A stretch of 64,000 nucleotides of DNA from 3-1-20CM-4-69-9 sp046724565. Lineage in GTDB: Bacteria > Actinomycetota > Thermoleophilia > Gaiellales > Gaiellaceae. How positions within the stretch are numbered: the stretch's first letter is position 1; each line of letters starts with the position of its first letter. The position numbers and the translations under genes were made by a program. This document shows, one piece after another, positions 7,860 through 16,644 of this stretch. The notes under the pieces are model-generated. The model was not told where the DNA came from. It worked only from the letters and a program-made list of their open reading frames with translations, and searched no databases. The stretch covers positions 1-64,000 of the forward strand of contig JBKOWS010000055.1 of NCBI GenBank assembly GCA_046724565.1, written 5' to 3'.

Positions 7860-8431
7860 CCCGAGTACTCGAAGTCGCGGCGGAACGCGCACGTGCCCCG
7901 TAGCTCGAAGGCGAAGGGCGGATCGTGGACGAGGACTTCGTCGTTGATCAGTTCCGTCCCCGGACGGTCGTGGCCGGGGACGATGCACGACACCGCCGAG
8001 TCCGTGTCGAACGGCCTTGTCGCGCGGAGCACGATCGCGTCGCCAACACGTGCCTCGCCGTCCCCGAACTCGATTCGAGCTCTCCGCACCTCCGCCGAGG
8101 CAACCGGCTTTCGAACCCACGGCAGCGTCCCGACGTGCTCCCCGCCGAGCCGGCCGAGCAGGAGCTCGCCGAGCTCGTCCGGGCCGTCGACGTGCAGGAC
8201 GAGGGTCCAGGGCGACCGAGGCTCCTCATCGTCGTAGGAATAGGTCATCAACGCGCCGCTGCCCGAGAGGTCCACTCCGTCCGCCTCGCCCTCGTCGATC
8301 CGCCAGCTGAGCACTCCGTAACAGGTGCCGTGCGTCGACCGTCCGTCCGACGTGCCGTCGACCCTGCGGCACGGGCAGATCGCGTCGCAGTTGCAGGCCT
8401 CGAGGTAGGTCCCGGCGATGTGGAAGCTCAC
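7856..8431 (-). CDS. DUF1326 domain-containing protein
   Basis: A 191-residue protein beginning MSFHIAGTYLEACNCDAICP, the diagnostic DUF1326 N-terminus with the C-x-C-x4-C-x-C cysteine cluster. The rest is beta-rich (LVLHVDGPDELGELLLGRLG; LRATRPFDTDSAV). The function of the family is unknown; the cysteines suggest a metal or thiol role. It is a single gene, convergent with dinB and divergent from the PspC operon 98 bp away. Confidence 0.9.
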   Translation of the reverse strand: MSFHIAGTYLEACNCDAICPCRRVDGTSDGRSTHGTCYGVLSWRIDEGEADGVDLSGSGALMTYSYDDEEPRSPWTLVLHVDGPDELGELLLGRLGGEHVGTLPWVRKPVASAEVRRARIEFGDGEARVGDAIVLRATRPFDTDSAVSCIVPGHDRPGTELINDEVLVHDPPFAFELRGTCAFRRDFEYSG

Positions 8432-8529
8432 GGCGGCCGGCCGATCATAGATCCGACCCAGGTCGAATCAGGGTCGGCTCAGGGTGATTCCGGATAGGCG
8501 TCGAGACCAGACTCGGCAATCCTGGAGCC

Positions 8530-9441
8530 ATGAGCGAACGCACCCACACAATCGAGAACGGAGCGGTGAAGCGACTGGAGCGGAGCCGCTCGGATCGGAT
8601 GGTTGCCGGCGTCTGCGGGGGCCTGGCACGGTACTTCGACATCCACCCCGCCTTCTACCGGGTCGGTTTCGTCGTGCTGACGTTGCTCGGCGGCGCCGGC
8701 ATCCTCATCTACGCGGCCGCTGCCCTCGTCATCCCCGACGAGGGCAAGGAGGACTCCGTCGCCACGGCGGCGCTTCGCAATCGTCGCGACCGGCCGTGGC
8801 CGCTGATCGGCCTGGCACTCGTCGGGGTGGCGCTTGCGTCGTTGCTCTCGCAGGCCACGCTCTGGCCGCACGGTGACGCGTGGTTCGTGCTGCTGGTCGC
8901 CGGTGCCGCGATCTTGTGGATCACCCGTCACAGCAACAAGGTGGCCACCGGCGATGCGGGGGCTCTCGCTGCCGAAGACTCACGGCGATTGCGACGAGTC
9001 TTCAAGGGCCTCGCGATCGCCACGGGCACGATCGTCGCGTTGACGCTCGTCGCCGCCGCCGTCTTCGCGTCCATCTTCCACGTACACGTCGGCAGGGGCG
9101 TCGGCGACCGGAACTACGTCGTCGCAGGAGCAGACGATCTGCACCGCAACTACCGGCTCGGCATCGGGGACCTGACCGTCGATCTGCGGAACGTCCGTTT
9201 CCACGACGGCGAGACGCACGTCGGGACGCGCGTCGACGTCGGCAATCTCCGTGTTGTCGTGCCCGAAGGGGTCGCACTGCGCGTCAACGGCGATGCACAA
9301 CTCGGGCAGGTCAACGTGCTCGGAAAGACGGCGGACGGTCGAAACGTCGACCGGCATGTCGACCAGACCGGAAAGCGTGTTCTCGCCCTCGACGCACACG
9401 TCGGCGTCGGCAAGGTGACCGTGACCCGCGCCGTACGATAG
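8530..9441 (+). CDS. PspC domain protein with LiaF-like C-terminal domain
   Basis: A 303-residue membrane protein. Residues 15-75 form a PspC domain (RMVAGVCGGLARYFDIHPAF), followed by two further membrane segments (about 90-135) and a third near 165-185. The C-terminal 110 residues are beta-helical, LiaF-like (LGIGDLTVDLRNVRF, VGTRVDVGNLRVVVPEGVAL), a domain that restrains LiaS-type kinases in Firmicutes. It stands 6 bp before a PspC-containing histidine kinase and a LuxR-type regulator, so the three probably sense envelope stress together. Confidence 0.85.
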   Translation: MSERTHTIENGAVKRLERSRSDRMVAGVCGGLARYFDIHPAFYRVGFVVLTLLGGAGILIYAAAALVIPDEGKEDSVATAALRNRRDRPWPLIGLALVGVALASLLSQATLWPHGDAWFVLLVAGAAILWITRHSNKVATGDAGALAAEDSRRLRRVFKGLAIATGTIVALTLVAAAVFASIFHVHVGRGVGDRNYVVAGADDLHRNYRLGIGDLTVDLRNVRFHDGETHVGTRVDVGNLRVVVPEGVALRVNGDAQLGQVNVLGKTADGRNVDRHVDQTGKRVLALDAHVGVGKVTVTRAVR

Positions 9442-9447
9442 GCGCGG

Positions 9448-10509
9448 ATGCCGCTGCAAGCCTTCACGACGAGCGCTGACGGCCGCGTGCTCGCCGGCGT
9501 CTGTGCCGGAATCGCACAGGCGCTGGGCGTGGACGTCACGCTCGTCCGGGTCGTGTTCGCGCTGCTCGCGCTTGCCGGCGGTGCGGGAATCGTCCTCTAC
9601 TTCGCCCTCTGGGCGTGGTCGAAGTCAGAGCGAGAGTGGTGGACGGTCCTGCTATTTCTCGTCGCCGGGTCGCTGTTGCTGAAGGCGGTCGGCGTCCCGG
9701 GTCGCGCCGTCGCCGGCATCGTCCTCGTTGCGGCCGGTCTCACACTGGCCTGGCGGAGGGGCGGGAGCTTCCGTCCCGACGCACCTCTCTCGTACGGGGG
9801 CATTGCGCTTGCCGGATTCGGCGCCGTCCTGCTGCTGGGGCTAGGGAGTGCACCGACACGTGTGCTCGCACCCGGTGCCGTGGCCGGAGCGCTGCTTCTC
9901 CTCTGCGGTCCCTGGCTGTGGCGCCTTGCCCTCGAGCGTGACGCCGAGCGGGCTGCGCGGATCCGCACGGAGGAGCGTGCCGACGTCGCGGCGCGTGTTC
10001 ACGATTCCGTGCTCCAGACTCTCGTTCTCATCCAGCGCCACGCCGATGAGCCGCGTCGTGTCTCGTCGCTCGCGCGCCGGCAGGAACGCGAGCTGCGCGG
10101 CTGGCTCTACGCGGACCAGCCGCTCGGCGACGACGGCTCTTCGCTCGTTACCGCCCTCACAGCGGCCGCCGCGGACGTGGAGGAGCTGCACGGAGTACGG
10201 GTCGAGATCGCCAGCTCGGGCGACGCGACGCCCGACAATGCGCTCGTGCTCGCAGCGCGCGAGGCGATGACGAACGCGGCGAAGTTCGCAGGCGTCGAAG
10301 AGATCGACGTCTACGCGGAGGTCGGCGACGACGCGGTCGCGGTGTTCGTCCGTGACCGCGGGGTCGGATTCGATCCGGCGGCCGTTCCGCCTGACCGGAA
10401 AGGGATTCGCGAGTCGATCATGGGACGACTCGAACGTGCCGGCGGGAGCGCCACAGTCTCCAGCCGGCCGGGGGGCGGAACCGAGGTCGAGCTGAGGCTG
10501 CCGCGATGA
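9448..10509 (+). CDS. PspC-fused sensor histidine kinase (LiaS/DesK type)
   Basis: A 353-residue membrane kinase. An N-terminal PspC domain (RVLAGVCAGIAQALGVDVTL) is followed by four more hydrophobic helices. The HisKA_3 dimerisation/phosphorylation helix is AARVHDSVLQTLVLIQRHAD with phospho-acceptor His185, and a HATPase_c domain follows with the N-box AAREAMTNAAKFAG, DRGVGFDP and a GGGTEVEL G-box. It would phosphorylate the regulator encoded at 10506, which it overlaps by 4 nt (ATGA). Fusion of PspC directly to the kinase suggests membrane-stress input. Confidence 0.92.
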   Translation: MPLQAFTTSADGRVLAGVCAGIAQALGVDVTLVRVVFALLALAGGAGIVLYFALWAWSKSEREWWTVLLFLVAGSLLLKAVGVPGRAVAGIVLVAAGLTLAWRRGGSFRPDAPLSYGGIALAGFGAVLLLGLGSAPTRVLAPGAVAGALLLLCGPWLWRLALERDAERAARIRTEERADVAARVHDSVLQTLVLIQRHADEPRRVSSLARRQERELRGWLYADQPLGDDGSSLVTALTAAAADVEELHGVRVEIASSGDATPDNALVLAAREAMTNAAKFAGVEEIDVYAEVGDDAVAVFVRDRGVGFDPAAVPPDRKGIRESIMGRLERAGGSATVSSRPGGGTEVELRLPR

Positions 10510-11141
10510 AGCGCCGCGTCGTTCTCGTCGACGACCACGGCCTCTTCCTCGCCGGCGTTCGGGCCGAGCTCGGCGATGCGGTCGAGGTGGTCGGCGAAGC
10601 GCAGACAGTTGCCGAGGCAGTTCCCCTGATCAAGGAGCTGGATCCGGATGTCGTCCTGCTCGACGTCCACCTCCCGGACGGCAGCGGCGACGCGATCATC
10701 AACGCCGTCGGCCCAGAGCGTCCGGGGGTCAAGTTCCTCGCGCTCTCGGTTTCCGACGCCGCCGAGGACGTGATCGCTGTCATCCGGGCCGGCGCGCGCG
10801 GATACGTCACGAAGACGATCGACCCCGACGAGCTCGCGGCGGCGATCGAGCGGGTTGCGCACGGCGATGCCGTCTTCTCGCCGCGACTCGCCGGGTTCGT
10901 CCTCGACGCTTTCCGCGCTGGCGTGGAGGTCGCCGGCGACGCGGATCTGAACGAGCTGACTCCGCGGGAGCGCGAGGTGCTGCAGTTGATCGCCAGGGGC
11001 TACATGTACAAGGAGATCGCCGCGCGGCTCCATCTGTCGGTCAAGACGGTCGAGAGCCACGTGTCGAACGTGTTGCGGAAGCTGCAGCTGTCGACGCGGC
11101 ACGAGCTGACGCGCTGGGCGACGCAGCACCGCCTGGTGTAA
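10506..11141 (+). CDS. LuxR-family (NarL/LiaR-type) response regulator
   Basis: A 211-residue cytoplasmic regulator. The receiver domain has the acidic pair Asp9-Asp10, phospho-acceptor Asp53 in VVLLDVHLPDGSG, and a Lys near 103 in GYVTKTID. The LuxR-type DNA-binding domain occupies about 145-205 (LTPREREVLQLIARGYMYKE, SVKTVESHVSNVLRKL). It is the partner of the kinase just upstream, sharing ATGA. The operon order PspC/LiaF, kinase, regulator mirrors LiaFSR. It ends 5 bp from the convergent sigma-factor gene. Confidence 0.93.
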   Translation: MKRRVVLVDDHGLFLAGVRAELGDAVEVVGEAQTVAEAVPLIKELDPDVVLLDVHLPDGSGDAIINAVGPERPGVKFLALSVSDAAEDVIAVIRAGARGYVTKTIDPDELAAAIERVAHGDAVFSPRLAGFVLDAFRAGVEVAGDADLNELTPREREVLQLIARGYMYKEIAARLHLSVKTVESHVSNVLRKLQLSTRHELTRWATQHRLV

Positions 11142-11146
11142 CTCCG

Positions 11147-12313
11147 TCAGCCCGGAAGCTCGGCCAGCCGCTGCTCGAGGAACCGTCGCTCGGCGTCCGA
11201 GTGAACGAGCTCGAGGGCCCGGTCGTAGGCGACGCGGGCGTCGTCGACGCGATCAAGCCGACGGAGGAGCTCCGCGCGCGTCGCGTGCAAGTAGTGGTAG
11301 CGGTCGAGCTCCAGGTGTTCGACCAGCTCGAGCGCGGCCTCGACATTTCCGGCTTCGGCGATCGCGGCGGCCCGGTTGAGCTCCACGACCGACGAGCCGG
11401 TGAGGCGCGCAAGCTCGCCGTACAGGGCGGCCAGCTGGGTCCAATCCTGCGGCTCGTCGAGATGCAGGGATGCGATTGCCGCCTGAAGCACGTAGGGTCC
11501 GCGGCCGCCGAGCGCCAACGCGCGGTCGAGCGCCGCCCGTCCCGCCGCGATCTCTTTGTCGTTCCAGAGCGAGCGGTCCTGGTCGTGGAGGAGGACCAGG
11601 GCGCCGTCTGCGAATCGTGCCTCCCGGCGTGCGTCGTTCATCAGCATCAGCGCCAGCAAGCCGTGCACTTCCGGCTCGTCGGGCATCAGCTCCGCGAGTG
11701 CGCGTCCTAGGCGGATCGCTTCGACCGCGAGCTCGCCGCGGCCGCCGTAGCCCTCGTTGAAGATCAGGTAGACGACCGCGAGCACAGCCGCGAGGCGGTC
11801 GGGGAGCAGATGCGCCGGCGGGACTCGGAACGGGATGCCGGCCGCCTTGATCTTGTTCTTCGCCCGGACGAGGCGCTTGGTCATCGTCGCCTCGGGAACG
11901 AGGAAGGCGCGCCCGATCTCCTCCGTAGTCAGGCCGCCTAGCGTGCGAAGAGTCAAGGCGACCTGCGCATCGATCGCCAGCGCTGGATGGCAGCAGGTGA
12001 AGACGAGCTCGAGCCGTTCGTCGGGGATCATCGTCTCGTCCATCTCGTCCTCCACGGATTCCCGCACTTCGAGCAGGCGGACCTTCGTCGCGAGCGTGCG
12101 ATCCCGGCGGATTCGGTCGATCGCGCGGTTGCGCGCCGTCGTCATCAGCCAGGCCCGCGGGTTGTCGGGCGTCCCGTCGAGGGGCCAGCGCTCGGCCGCG
12201 AGCGCGAAGGCCTCCTGGGCGGCTTCCTCGGCGAGATCGAAGTCGCCGAGGAAGCCGATGAGCCCTGCGAGGACGCGCCCCCACTCGTCGCGAAAGACCT
12301 CCTCCAGGCGCAC
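11147..12313 (-). CDS. ECF RNA polymerase sigma factor with C-terminal TPR-like extension (ECF42 type)
   Basis: A 388-residue protein. Sigma region 2 covers residues ~10-75 (FDLAEEAAQEAFALAAERWP, RAWLMTTARNRAIDRIRR) and region 4 about 110-170 (LRTLGGLTTEEIGRAFLVPE, MTKRLVRAKNKIK). A long helical extension of ~200 residues, typical of ECF42 (DUF6596), starts with LAAVLAVVYLIFNEGYGG. The GTG at 12313 overlaps the stop of the YCII gene by one base, so the two are coupled. ECF42 factors are characteristically encoded with such DGPF/YCII proteins. No anti-sigma gene is present. A decayed second pair lies at 51871-52957. Confidence 0.92.
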   Translation of the reverse strand: MRLEEVFRDEWGRVLAGLIGFLGDFDLAEEAAQEAFALAAERWPLDGTPDNPRAWLMTTARNRAIDRIRRDRTLATKVRLLEVRESVEDEMDETMIPDERLELVFTCCHPALAIDAQVALTLRTLGGLTTEEIGRAFLVPEATMTKRLVRAKNKIKAAGIPFRVPPAHLLPDRLAAVLAVVYLIFNEGYGGRGELAVEAIRLGRALAELMPDEPEVHGLLALMLMNDARREARFADGALVLLHDQDRSLWNDKEIAAGRAALDRALALGGRGPYVLQAAIASLHLDEPQDWTQLAALYGELARLTGSSVVELNRAAAIAEAGNVEAALELVEHLELDRYHYLHATRAELLRRLDRVDDARVAYDRALELVHSDAERRFLEQRLAELPG

Positions 12314-12672
12314 TAGCCCTGCTTGGCGGGCCTGATCTCGATTGCCCCGCCCATCCGCGCGGCCGGGACGCGCGACGCGAGCTCGATCGCCGCGTCGAGA
12401 TCGTCGGCCTCGTAGAACAAGTAGCCTCCGAGCGCTTCCTTGACGGCGACGAACGGCCCGTCGGTCGTCAGCGTTTGGCCGTTCTCGACGCGGACGGTGG
12501 TGGCTGTCTCGGGAGAGTCCATCCAGAATTCGGAGGGAGTGACCCCCGGCGTCTCGTTGATCGCCTGGTAATCGGTGTAGACGGCCTTCTGCTCGTCCTC
12601 CGAGAGGTTGTCCCACTCAGGGGTGCCGGGCAGAGGGGTGTCGCCTTGATGGATCAGCAGCATGTACTTCAT
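12313..12672 (-). CDS. YCII-related (DGPF domain) protein
   Basis: A 119-residue protein beginning MKYMLLIHQGDTPLPGTPEW, with the family core LTTDGPFVAVKEALGGYLFY near residues 68-87. YCII proteins have a ferredoxin-like alpha-beta fold. Those next to ECF42 factors are thought to act with the sigma factor, though how is unresolved. The ATG at 12672 has an excellent Shine-Dalgarno (AAAGGAGGAG, 12676-12685). The stop codon shares a base with the sigma-factor start. A divergent DyP peroxidase starts 93 bp away and might be a target. Confidence 0.9.
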   Translation of the reverse strand: MKYMLLIHQGDTPLPGTPEWDNLSEDEQKAVYTDYQAINETPGVTPSEFWMDSPETATTVRVENGQTLTTDGPFVAVKEALGGYLFYEADDLDAAIELASRVPAARMGGAIEIRPAKQG

Positions 12673-12765
12673 CGCTCCTCCTTTGGTCGGACTGGTCGCC
12701 TCTGAGACGAACGGAGGACCGGAAAAAGGACAGCCTAGTGGGGCAATCTTTGTAGGGTCGTCAGC

Positions 12766-13671
12766 GTGGACAGTCCGCAAGGCGGCATCTTCGCGCTCGG
12801 GACGGCCTCTCACGCCTACCTGGAGTTCGATGCCTCGGGCTTGCCGCCGGCGTCGGAGCTCGTGCCGGCGATCGCGTCCCTCCGCGAGCCGAGGACGACG
12901 ATGGGCGGGGTCAACCTCGTCGCCGGGTTCCGGCCGGAGCTCTGGCGTGAGGTCGCGCCCGGCGATGCGCCCGCAGACGTCGCGGGGTTCAACGCCGACG
13001 TTGCGGGCGCGGACGGATTCACCATGCCGGCGACGCAGCACGACGCCGTGCTCTGGCTCTCCGGGAGCGCCTACGACGTCGTGTTCGAGGTGGCTCGGAA
13101 GGCGATCGTGGAGCTCGCACCGCTCGCCTCGGTCGCGGCTGAGACCTCGAGCTGGCCCTACATGCATGACCGCGATCTGACCGGCTTCATCGACGGGACC
13201 GAGAATCCGACGCTCATCGACGCGCCCGGGCTCATACTCGTCCCGGAGGGAAGGCCCGGAGAAGGCGGGACGCTCTTGCTGCTGCAGAAGTGGGTGCACG
13301 ACGCGACCGCCTGGGAAGCGCTTCCGGTCGAGACCCAGGAGCAGGTGATCGGGCGCAGGAAGCTGGACAGCATCGAGCTCGAGGACAAGCCTGCGGACTC
13401 GCACGTCGCGAGCACGGACCAGGACGAGTTCGGCAAGATCTTCCGCCGCAACATGCCATACGGAACGGTCACCGACCACGGGACCATGTTCGTCGGCTTT
13501 AGCTCCGAGCAGCGGCCGCTCTCGTCGATGCTCGAGAGCATGGCCGGTTTGCAGGACGGGCGGCGCGACGCGCTCACGAAGTACACGAACGCCCTGTCGG
13601 GCGCGTACTACTTCGTGCCGTCCGCCGATTCGTTGCGTCGCGTCGCGCCCGCACCTTCCGAACTTTCGTAG
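12766..13671 (+). CDS. Dyp-type peroxidase
   Basis: A 301-residue haem peroxidase of the YfeX-like group. It carries the family motif GFIDGTENP near residues 140-148, with the distal catalytic Asp, the probable proximal haem ligand His in ADSHVAS near 210, and the conserved Arg in FRRNMPYGT. There is no Tat signal, so it is predicted cytoplasmic or cargo of an encapsulin, but no encapsulin gene is in the window. The start is GTG 12766 with only a weak GGG-type ribosome site. It is divergent from the ECF/YCII pair. Confidence 0.93.
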   Translation: MDSPQGGIFALGTASHAYLEFDASGLPPASELVPAIASLREPRTTMGGVNLVAGFRPELWREVAPGDAPADVAGFNADVAGADGFTMPATQHDAVLWLSGSAYDVVFEVARKAIVELAPLASVAAETSSWPYMHDRDLTGFIDGTENPTLIDAPGLILVPEGRPGEGGTLLLLQKWVHDATAWEALPVETQEQVIGRRKLDSIELEDKPADSHVASTDQDEFGKIFRRNMPYGTVTDHGTMFVGFSSEQRPLSSMLESMAGLQDGRRDALTKYTNALSGAYYFVPSADSLRRVAPAPSELS

Positions 13672-13779
13672 CTCGGATTCACCACCCTTGCACGGTCGGG
13701 TTGCCGCGCTGTAACCCATCACCGCCTCGCGATCCTCGACCCTGCCGCCTGACCGTCAATCGAACTTCGGGGAGGCAAG

Positions 13780-14561
13780 ATGAGGTCGTTCAGGCCTCGC
13801 GGCCGGCCGTTGGCGCTGCTCGCAGTTGTAGCTCTGGCGCTCGCGGCGTACGCAGGTATCGCCCACGGATCCGGCCCGGCATCGCCGGGCCAGGGCAACG
13901 GTCCGGAGACGTACACCGTGGGGCTCTTCGGCGACATGCCGTACAACGCGCAAGGCAAGGCCGACTACCCGTACCTGCTGCACGGCATCAACAAAGGCAG
14001 CGTCGCTTTTTCGATCTTCGACGGAGATCTCAAGGCGGGCGGGGACGGACCCTGCAGCAACAGCCTCTATACGTAATGCGATCGCCGGCTTCAACTCGCT
14101 CAGCGTCCCCTGATCTGGGTGCCGGGCGACAACGACTGGACAGACTGCTGGGGTCGCTATGGACCGGGAACGCAGCCGTACTCGGGCCCGATCGAGCGAC
14201 TGAACCACGAGCGCTCGCTATTCGCTTCGACGAGCCAGAGCCCTGGCTAGAAGAGGCTGACGCTGACCCGTGAGTCGAGCGAGGGCGGCCAGTACGCGAT
14301 CTATTGGGAAAACGTTCGCTGGGTCTACGGACCTGTCGCCTTCCTCGGTCTGAACGTCCAGGGCTCGAACGACAACTACCCCTACCACGACACGGACGGG
14401 TCGCCACTGCGTGACGACGCCGAGATCACTCGCCAGCGCAACGAAGAGATCGCGCCCTCGGCGCGGCGAGCACGGACCGGGTCCAGGCCAGGATCGATCC
14501 GAAGAGCCGGAACCTCTTCGTCTTCGAGCCCATGATCGTCGCGGTCACGGCAACTAGCTAG
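13780..14561 (+). pseudogene. Secreted metallophosphoesterase-like protein, degraded copy 1
   Basis: A start with a good Shine-Dalgarno (GGGGAGG) opens a signal peptide (residues ~10-30) and a domain with VGLFGDMPYNAQGKADYPYL and FDGDLKAGGDGPCSN, ending at an early stop at 14074-14076. Similarity resumes in shifted frames: NAIAGFNSL, then PLIWVPGDNDWTDCWGRYGP, an in-frame TAG near 14248, then YWENVRWVYGPVAFLGLNVQ. The motif set (GDxPY, GD...C, PGDNxWTDC, LN(V/I)QGSNDN) matches the second copy at 15526-16643. At least two frameshifts and one nonsense codon make it non-functional. It runs into the end of the GH16 gene. Confidence 0.8.
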
Positions 14562-15370
14562 GCCGGAGAGCGCACGCGGAGGCCCTCGCTTGAGCAGGGG
14601 CCTTCGCGGAACCGGTAACCGCGGACCCTGTCGACGACGAATGTCTTCGGGTACGACGCCGGCGGTCGCTCGGTGTGCCCAGCGGGGAGCTCGTAGATGC
14701 CGAGCATGAGCTGCATCGGGTAAACGGGCGACTGGTCGACGACCTTCACGGGCTCGCCGTCCACGAAAAACGTGACGGCCTGCGCAGTCCACTCCGCCGC
14801 GTATTCGTGGAGCTCACGAGCATCGATCGGGATCGTCTCGCGTGAGAAGTCGTCGACGATGCTCGGATCTCCGAAGGGATGGACGCCCACGCCAACCGCC
14901 ACGCTCTCCGCGCCGATGTCACGCCCGAAGATCTCGCAAACGCAGATCTCGGCGGAGCGCTGCGGCTCGTCCTCGTAGCCGATCATCCAGAGCGCGACCA
15001 TGGCCTGCGGGTCGTCGCTCGCCCTGGCGCGCAGCTCGATGCGGCCGTACAGCGGGGTGTACAGACGGACCGCCGGCTGTGCCTCGCGCACGACAGCGGC
15101 CGGGTTGAAGCGATGCTGGCCGAAGTCGCTGCCCACCGGACCGGAGAAGGCTCCGGTCTGCAGCGACGACACGCGCACGTCGCCGTCGAACTCGGGACAC
15201 CAGGGCTCCTGCTCGACGTCGATCCTCAGCTCGAGCCTCCCGTCGCGGAGCTCGTAGCGTGCGGCAGAGCGCTCTCGGCTGCTCCAGTGCGGGAGGTAGT
15301 ACGGCAGCCAGCGACTGAGGTCGAGCTCGCCGCCGTCGAAGGTGTCCTCGAACTCCAGCTCGAAGGCCAT
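14558..15370 (-). CDS. Glycoside hydrolase family 16-like protein with altered catalytic motif
   Basis: A 270-residue beta-jelly-roll protein similar to GH16 glucanases: FEDTFDGGELDLSRWLPYYL at the N-terminus, LYTPLYGRIELRARAS in the middle, and YAAEWTAQAVTFFVDGEPVK near 200. In GH16 the catalytic motif is ExDxxE; here positions 141-146 read EICVCE, so both Glu residues remain but the helper Asp is Cys143. No signal peptide is seen. The ATG at 15370 has GGAGGG just upstream. It lies between two broken secreted phosphoesterase-like genes. It may be an active variant, or a carbohydrate-binding relative. Confidence 0.75.
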   Translation of the reverse strand: MAFELEFEDTFDGGELDLSRWLPYYLPHWSSRERSAARYELRDGRLELRIDVEQEPWCPEFDGDVRVSSLQTGAFSGPVGSDFGQHRFNPAAVVREAQPAVRLYTPLYGRIELRARASDDPQAMVALWMIGYEDEPQRSAEICVCEIFGRDIGAESVAVGVGVHPFGDPSIVDDFSRETIPIDARELHEYAAEWTAQAVTFFVDGEPVKVVDQSPVYPMQLMLGIYELPAGHTERPPASYPKTFVVDRVRGYRFREGPCSSEGLRVRSPA

Positions 15371-15525
15371 CCCTCCAGAGTGTGTCGGACCGGATCGTTC
15401 CCGAACGACGTCGAGGTAAGGGCGGTCCCAACCGCATCGATACCTCGCATCTACCAGCCGGTAACCCAGCGCCTCTTCTCGCCCGCGTAGGTTCGTGCGC
15501 TGGTTCCACGACGCAGGGAGGGCTG

Positions 15526-16643
15526 ATGAGGAAGCTGATCGTGCTGGGTGCGGTCGTGGCGGCGGCCGCGTTGGCACTTGCAATCGCCGCGTCTGCCGGC
15601 GACGGCACGCTAATCAACGGCGGTTCAGCCAATTCGTCGACTATGGCCGTCTACGGAGACGCTCCGTACGGCACCACGCCGACCGACACCGCCTAGTTCG
15701 AGGCGACGCCGGCGTTCATCGATTCGGTGAATGCCGATCCCAAGTCGATCTCGTGCTGCATGTCGGCGACATCCACCCCGGCAAGCAGTACTGCACGAAC
15801 TCCTACGACGAGTCGATTTACGACCTCTGGACGCAGTACAAGGATCCGCTCGTCTGCACCCCGGGAGACAACGAGTGGACCGACTGTCACAAGTCCGGAG
15901 AAGGAGGAAACGTCACGGATGCGAGCGGCAATTACGTGGACTACGCCAACGGCAATCCGGTGGCCAACCTCGCGCTGATCCGATCGATCTTCTTCGCGCA
16001 ACCGGGCGTCACGCTGGGAGGACGCAAGAAGCAGGTGATCTCCCAGGCCGACAGCTTCGACCCGGCGCACCCCGCCGACAGCCAGTACGTCGAGAACGTG
16101 ATGTGGGAGCAGTCGAAGGTCCTGTTCGTCGCGCTGAACATCCCGAGTGGCTCGAACAACGACGCCCACCTGTGGTACGGCGCCGCGATCACCGGGACGC
16201 AGACTCAGGAGGCGGGCGAGCGAACGGGGGCCGACCTGCGCTGGCTCGATGCTGCGTTCGCCGAGGCAAGAGCCGACGGCGTCAAGGCCGTGCTGATCGC
16301 GGTGCAGGCCGACATGTGGGACCTCGACGGCAAGACGCCGGCCCATCGAACCGGGTACGAGCCGTTCGTCTCCAGCATCGCGTCGCACACGCTGGACTTC
16401 GGGAAGCCCGTCCTCCTCTTCAACGGCGACTCGCACGTGTACCGGTCGGACAATCCGTTGTCCGCCTCCGACCCGCTCAACTACATCCATCCCGGTTACA
16501 ACGTCCCGAACTTCCATCGCGTCGTCGTGCACGGGAGCACGTTCCCGCTCGAATGGCTTCGGCTGACGGTCGATCCGCAGGCAGACAACGCTCCGGACGC
16601 AAATGCCTTCGGACCGTTCAGCTGGGACGAGGTCCAGCCCTGA
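15526..16643 (+). pseudogene. Secreted metallophosphoesterase-like protein, copy 2 with nonsense codon and frameshift
   Basis: ATG 15526 follows GGGAGGG and opens a signal peptide and a short domain with AVYGDAPYGTTPTDTA, then a TAG at 15694-15696 where Gln (CAG) would fit. The same frame continues FEATPAFIDSVNADPK and then needs a one-base shift near 15749 to reach VDLVLHVGDIHPGKQYC. From there a ~300-residue frame is intact to 16643: CTPGDNEWTDC, VLFVALNIPSGSNND, and a late GDSHVYRSD suited to metal binding. The lesions are few, so this copy may be recently broken or mis-sequenced. It ends 1 bp from the convergent aldolase gene. Confidence 0.75.
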
Positions 16644-16644
16644 C

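Noticed and set aside
15694..15696. Possible TAG recoding in the second phosphoesterase-like gene
   Set aside because: A frameshift follows 50 bp later and the neighbouring paralogue is also broken, so decay or error explains both better than a recoded amino acid; no pyrrolysine or recoding machinery is seen.
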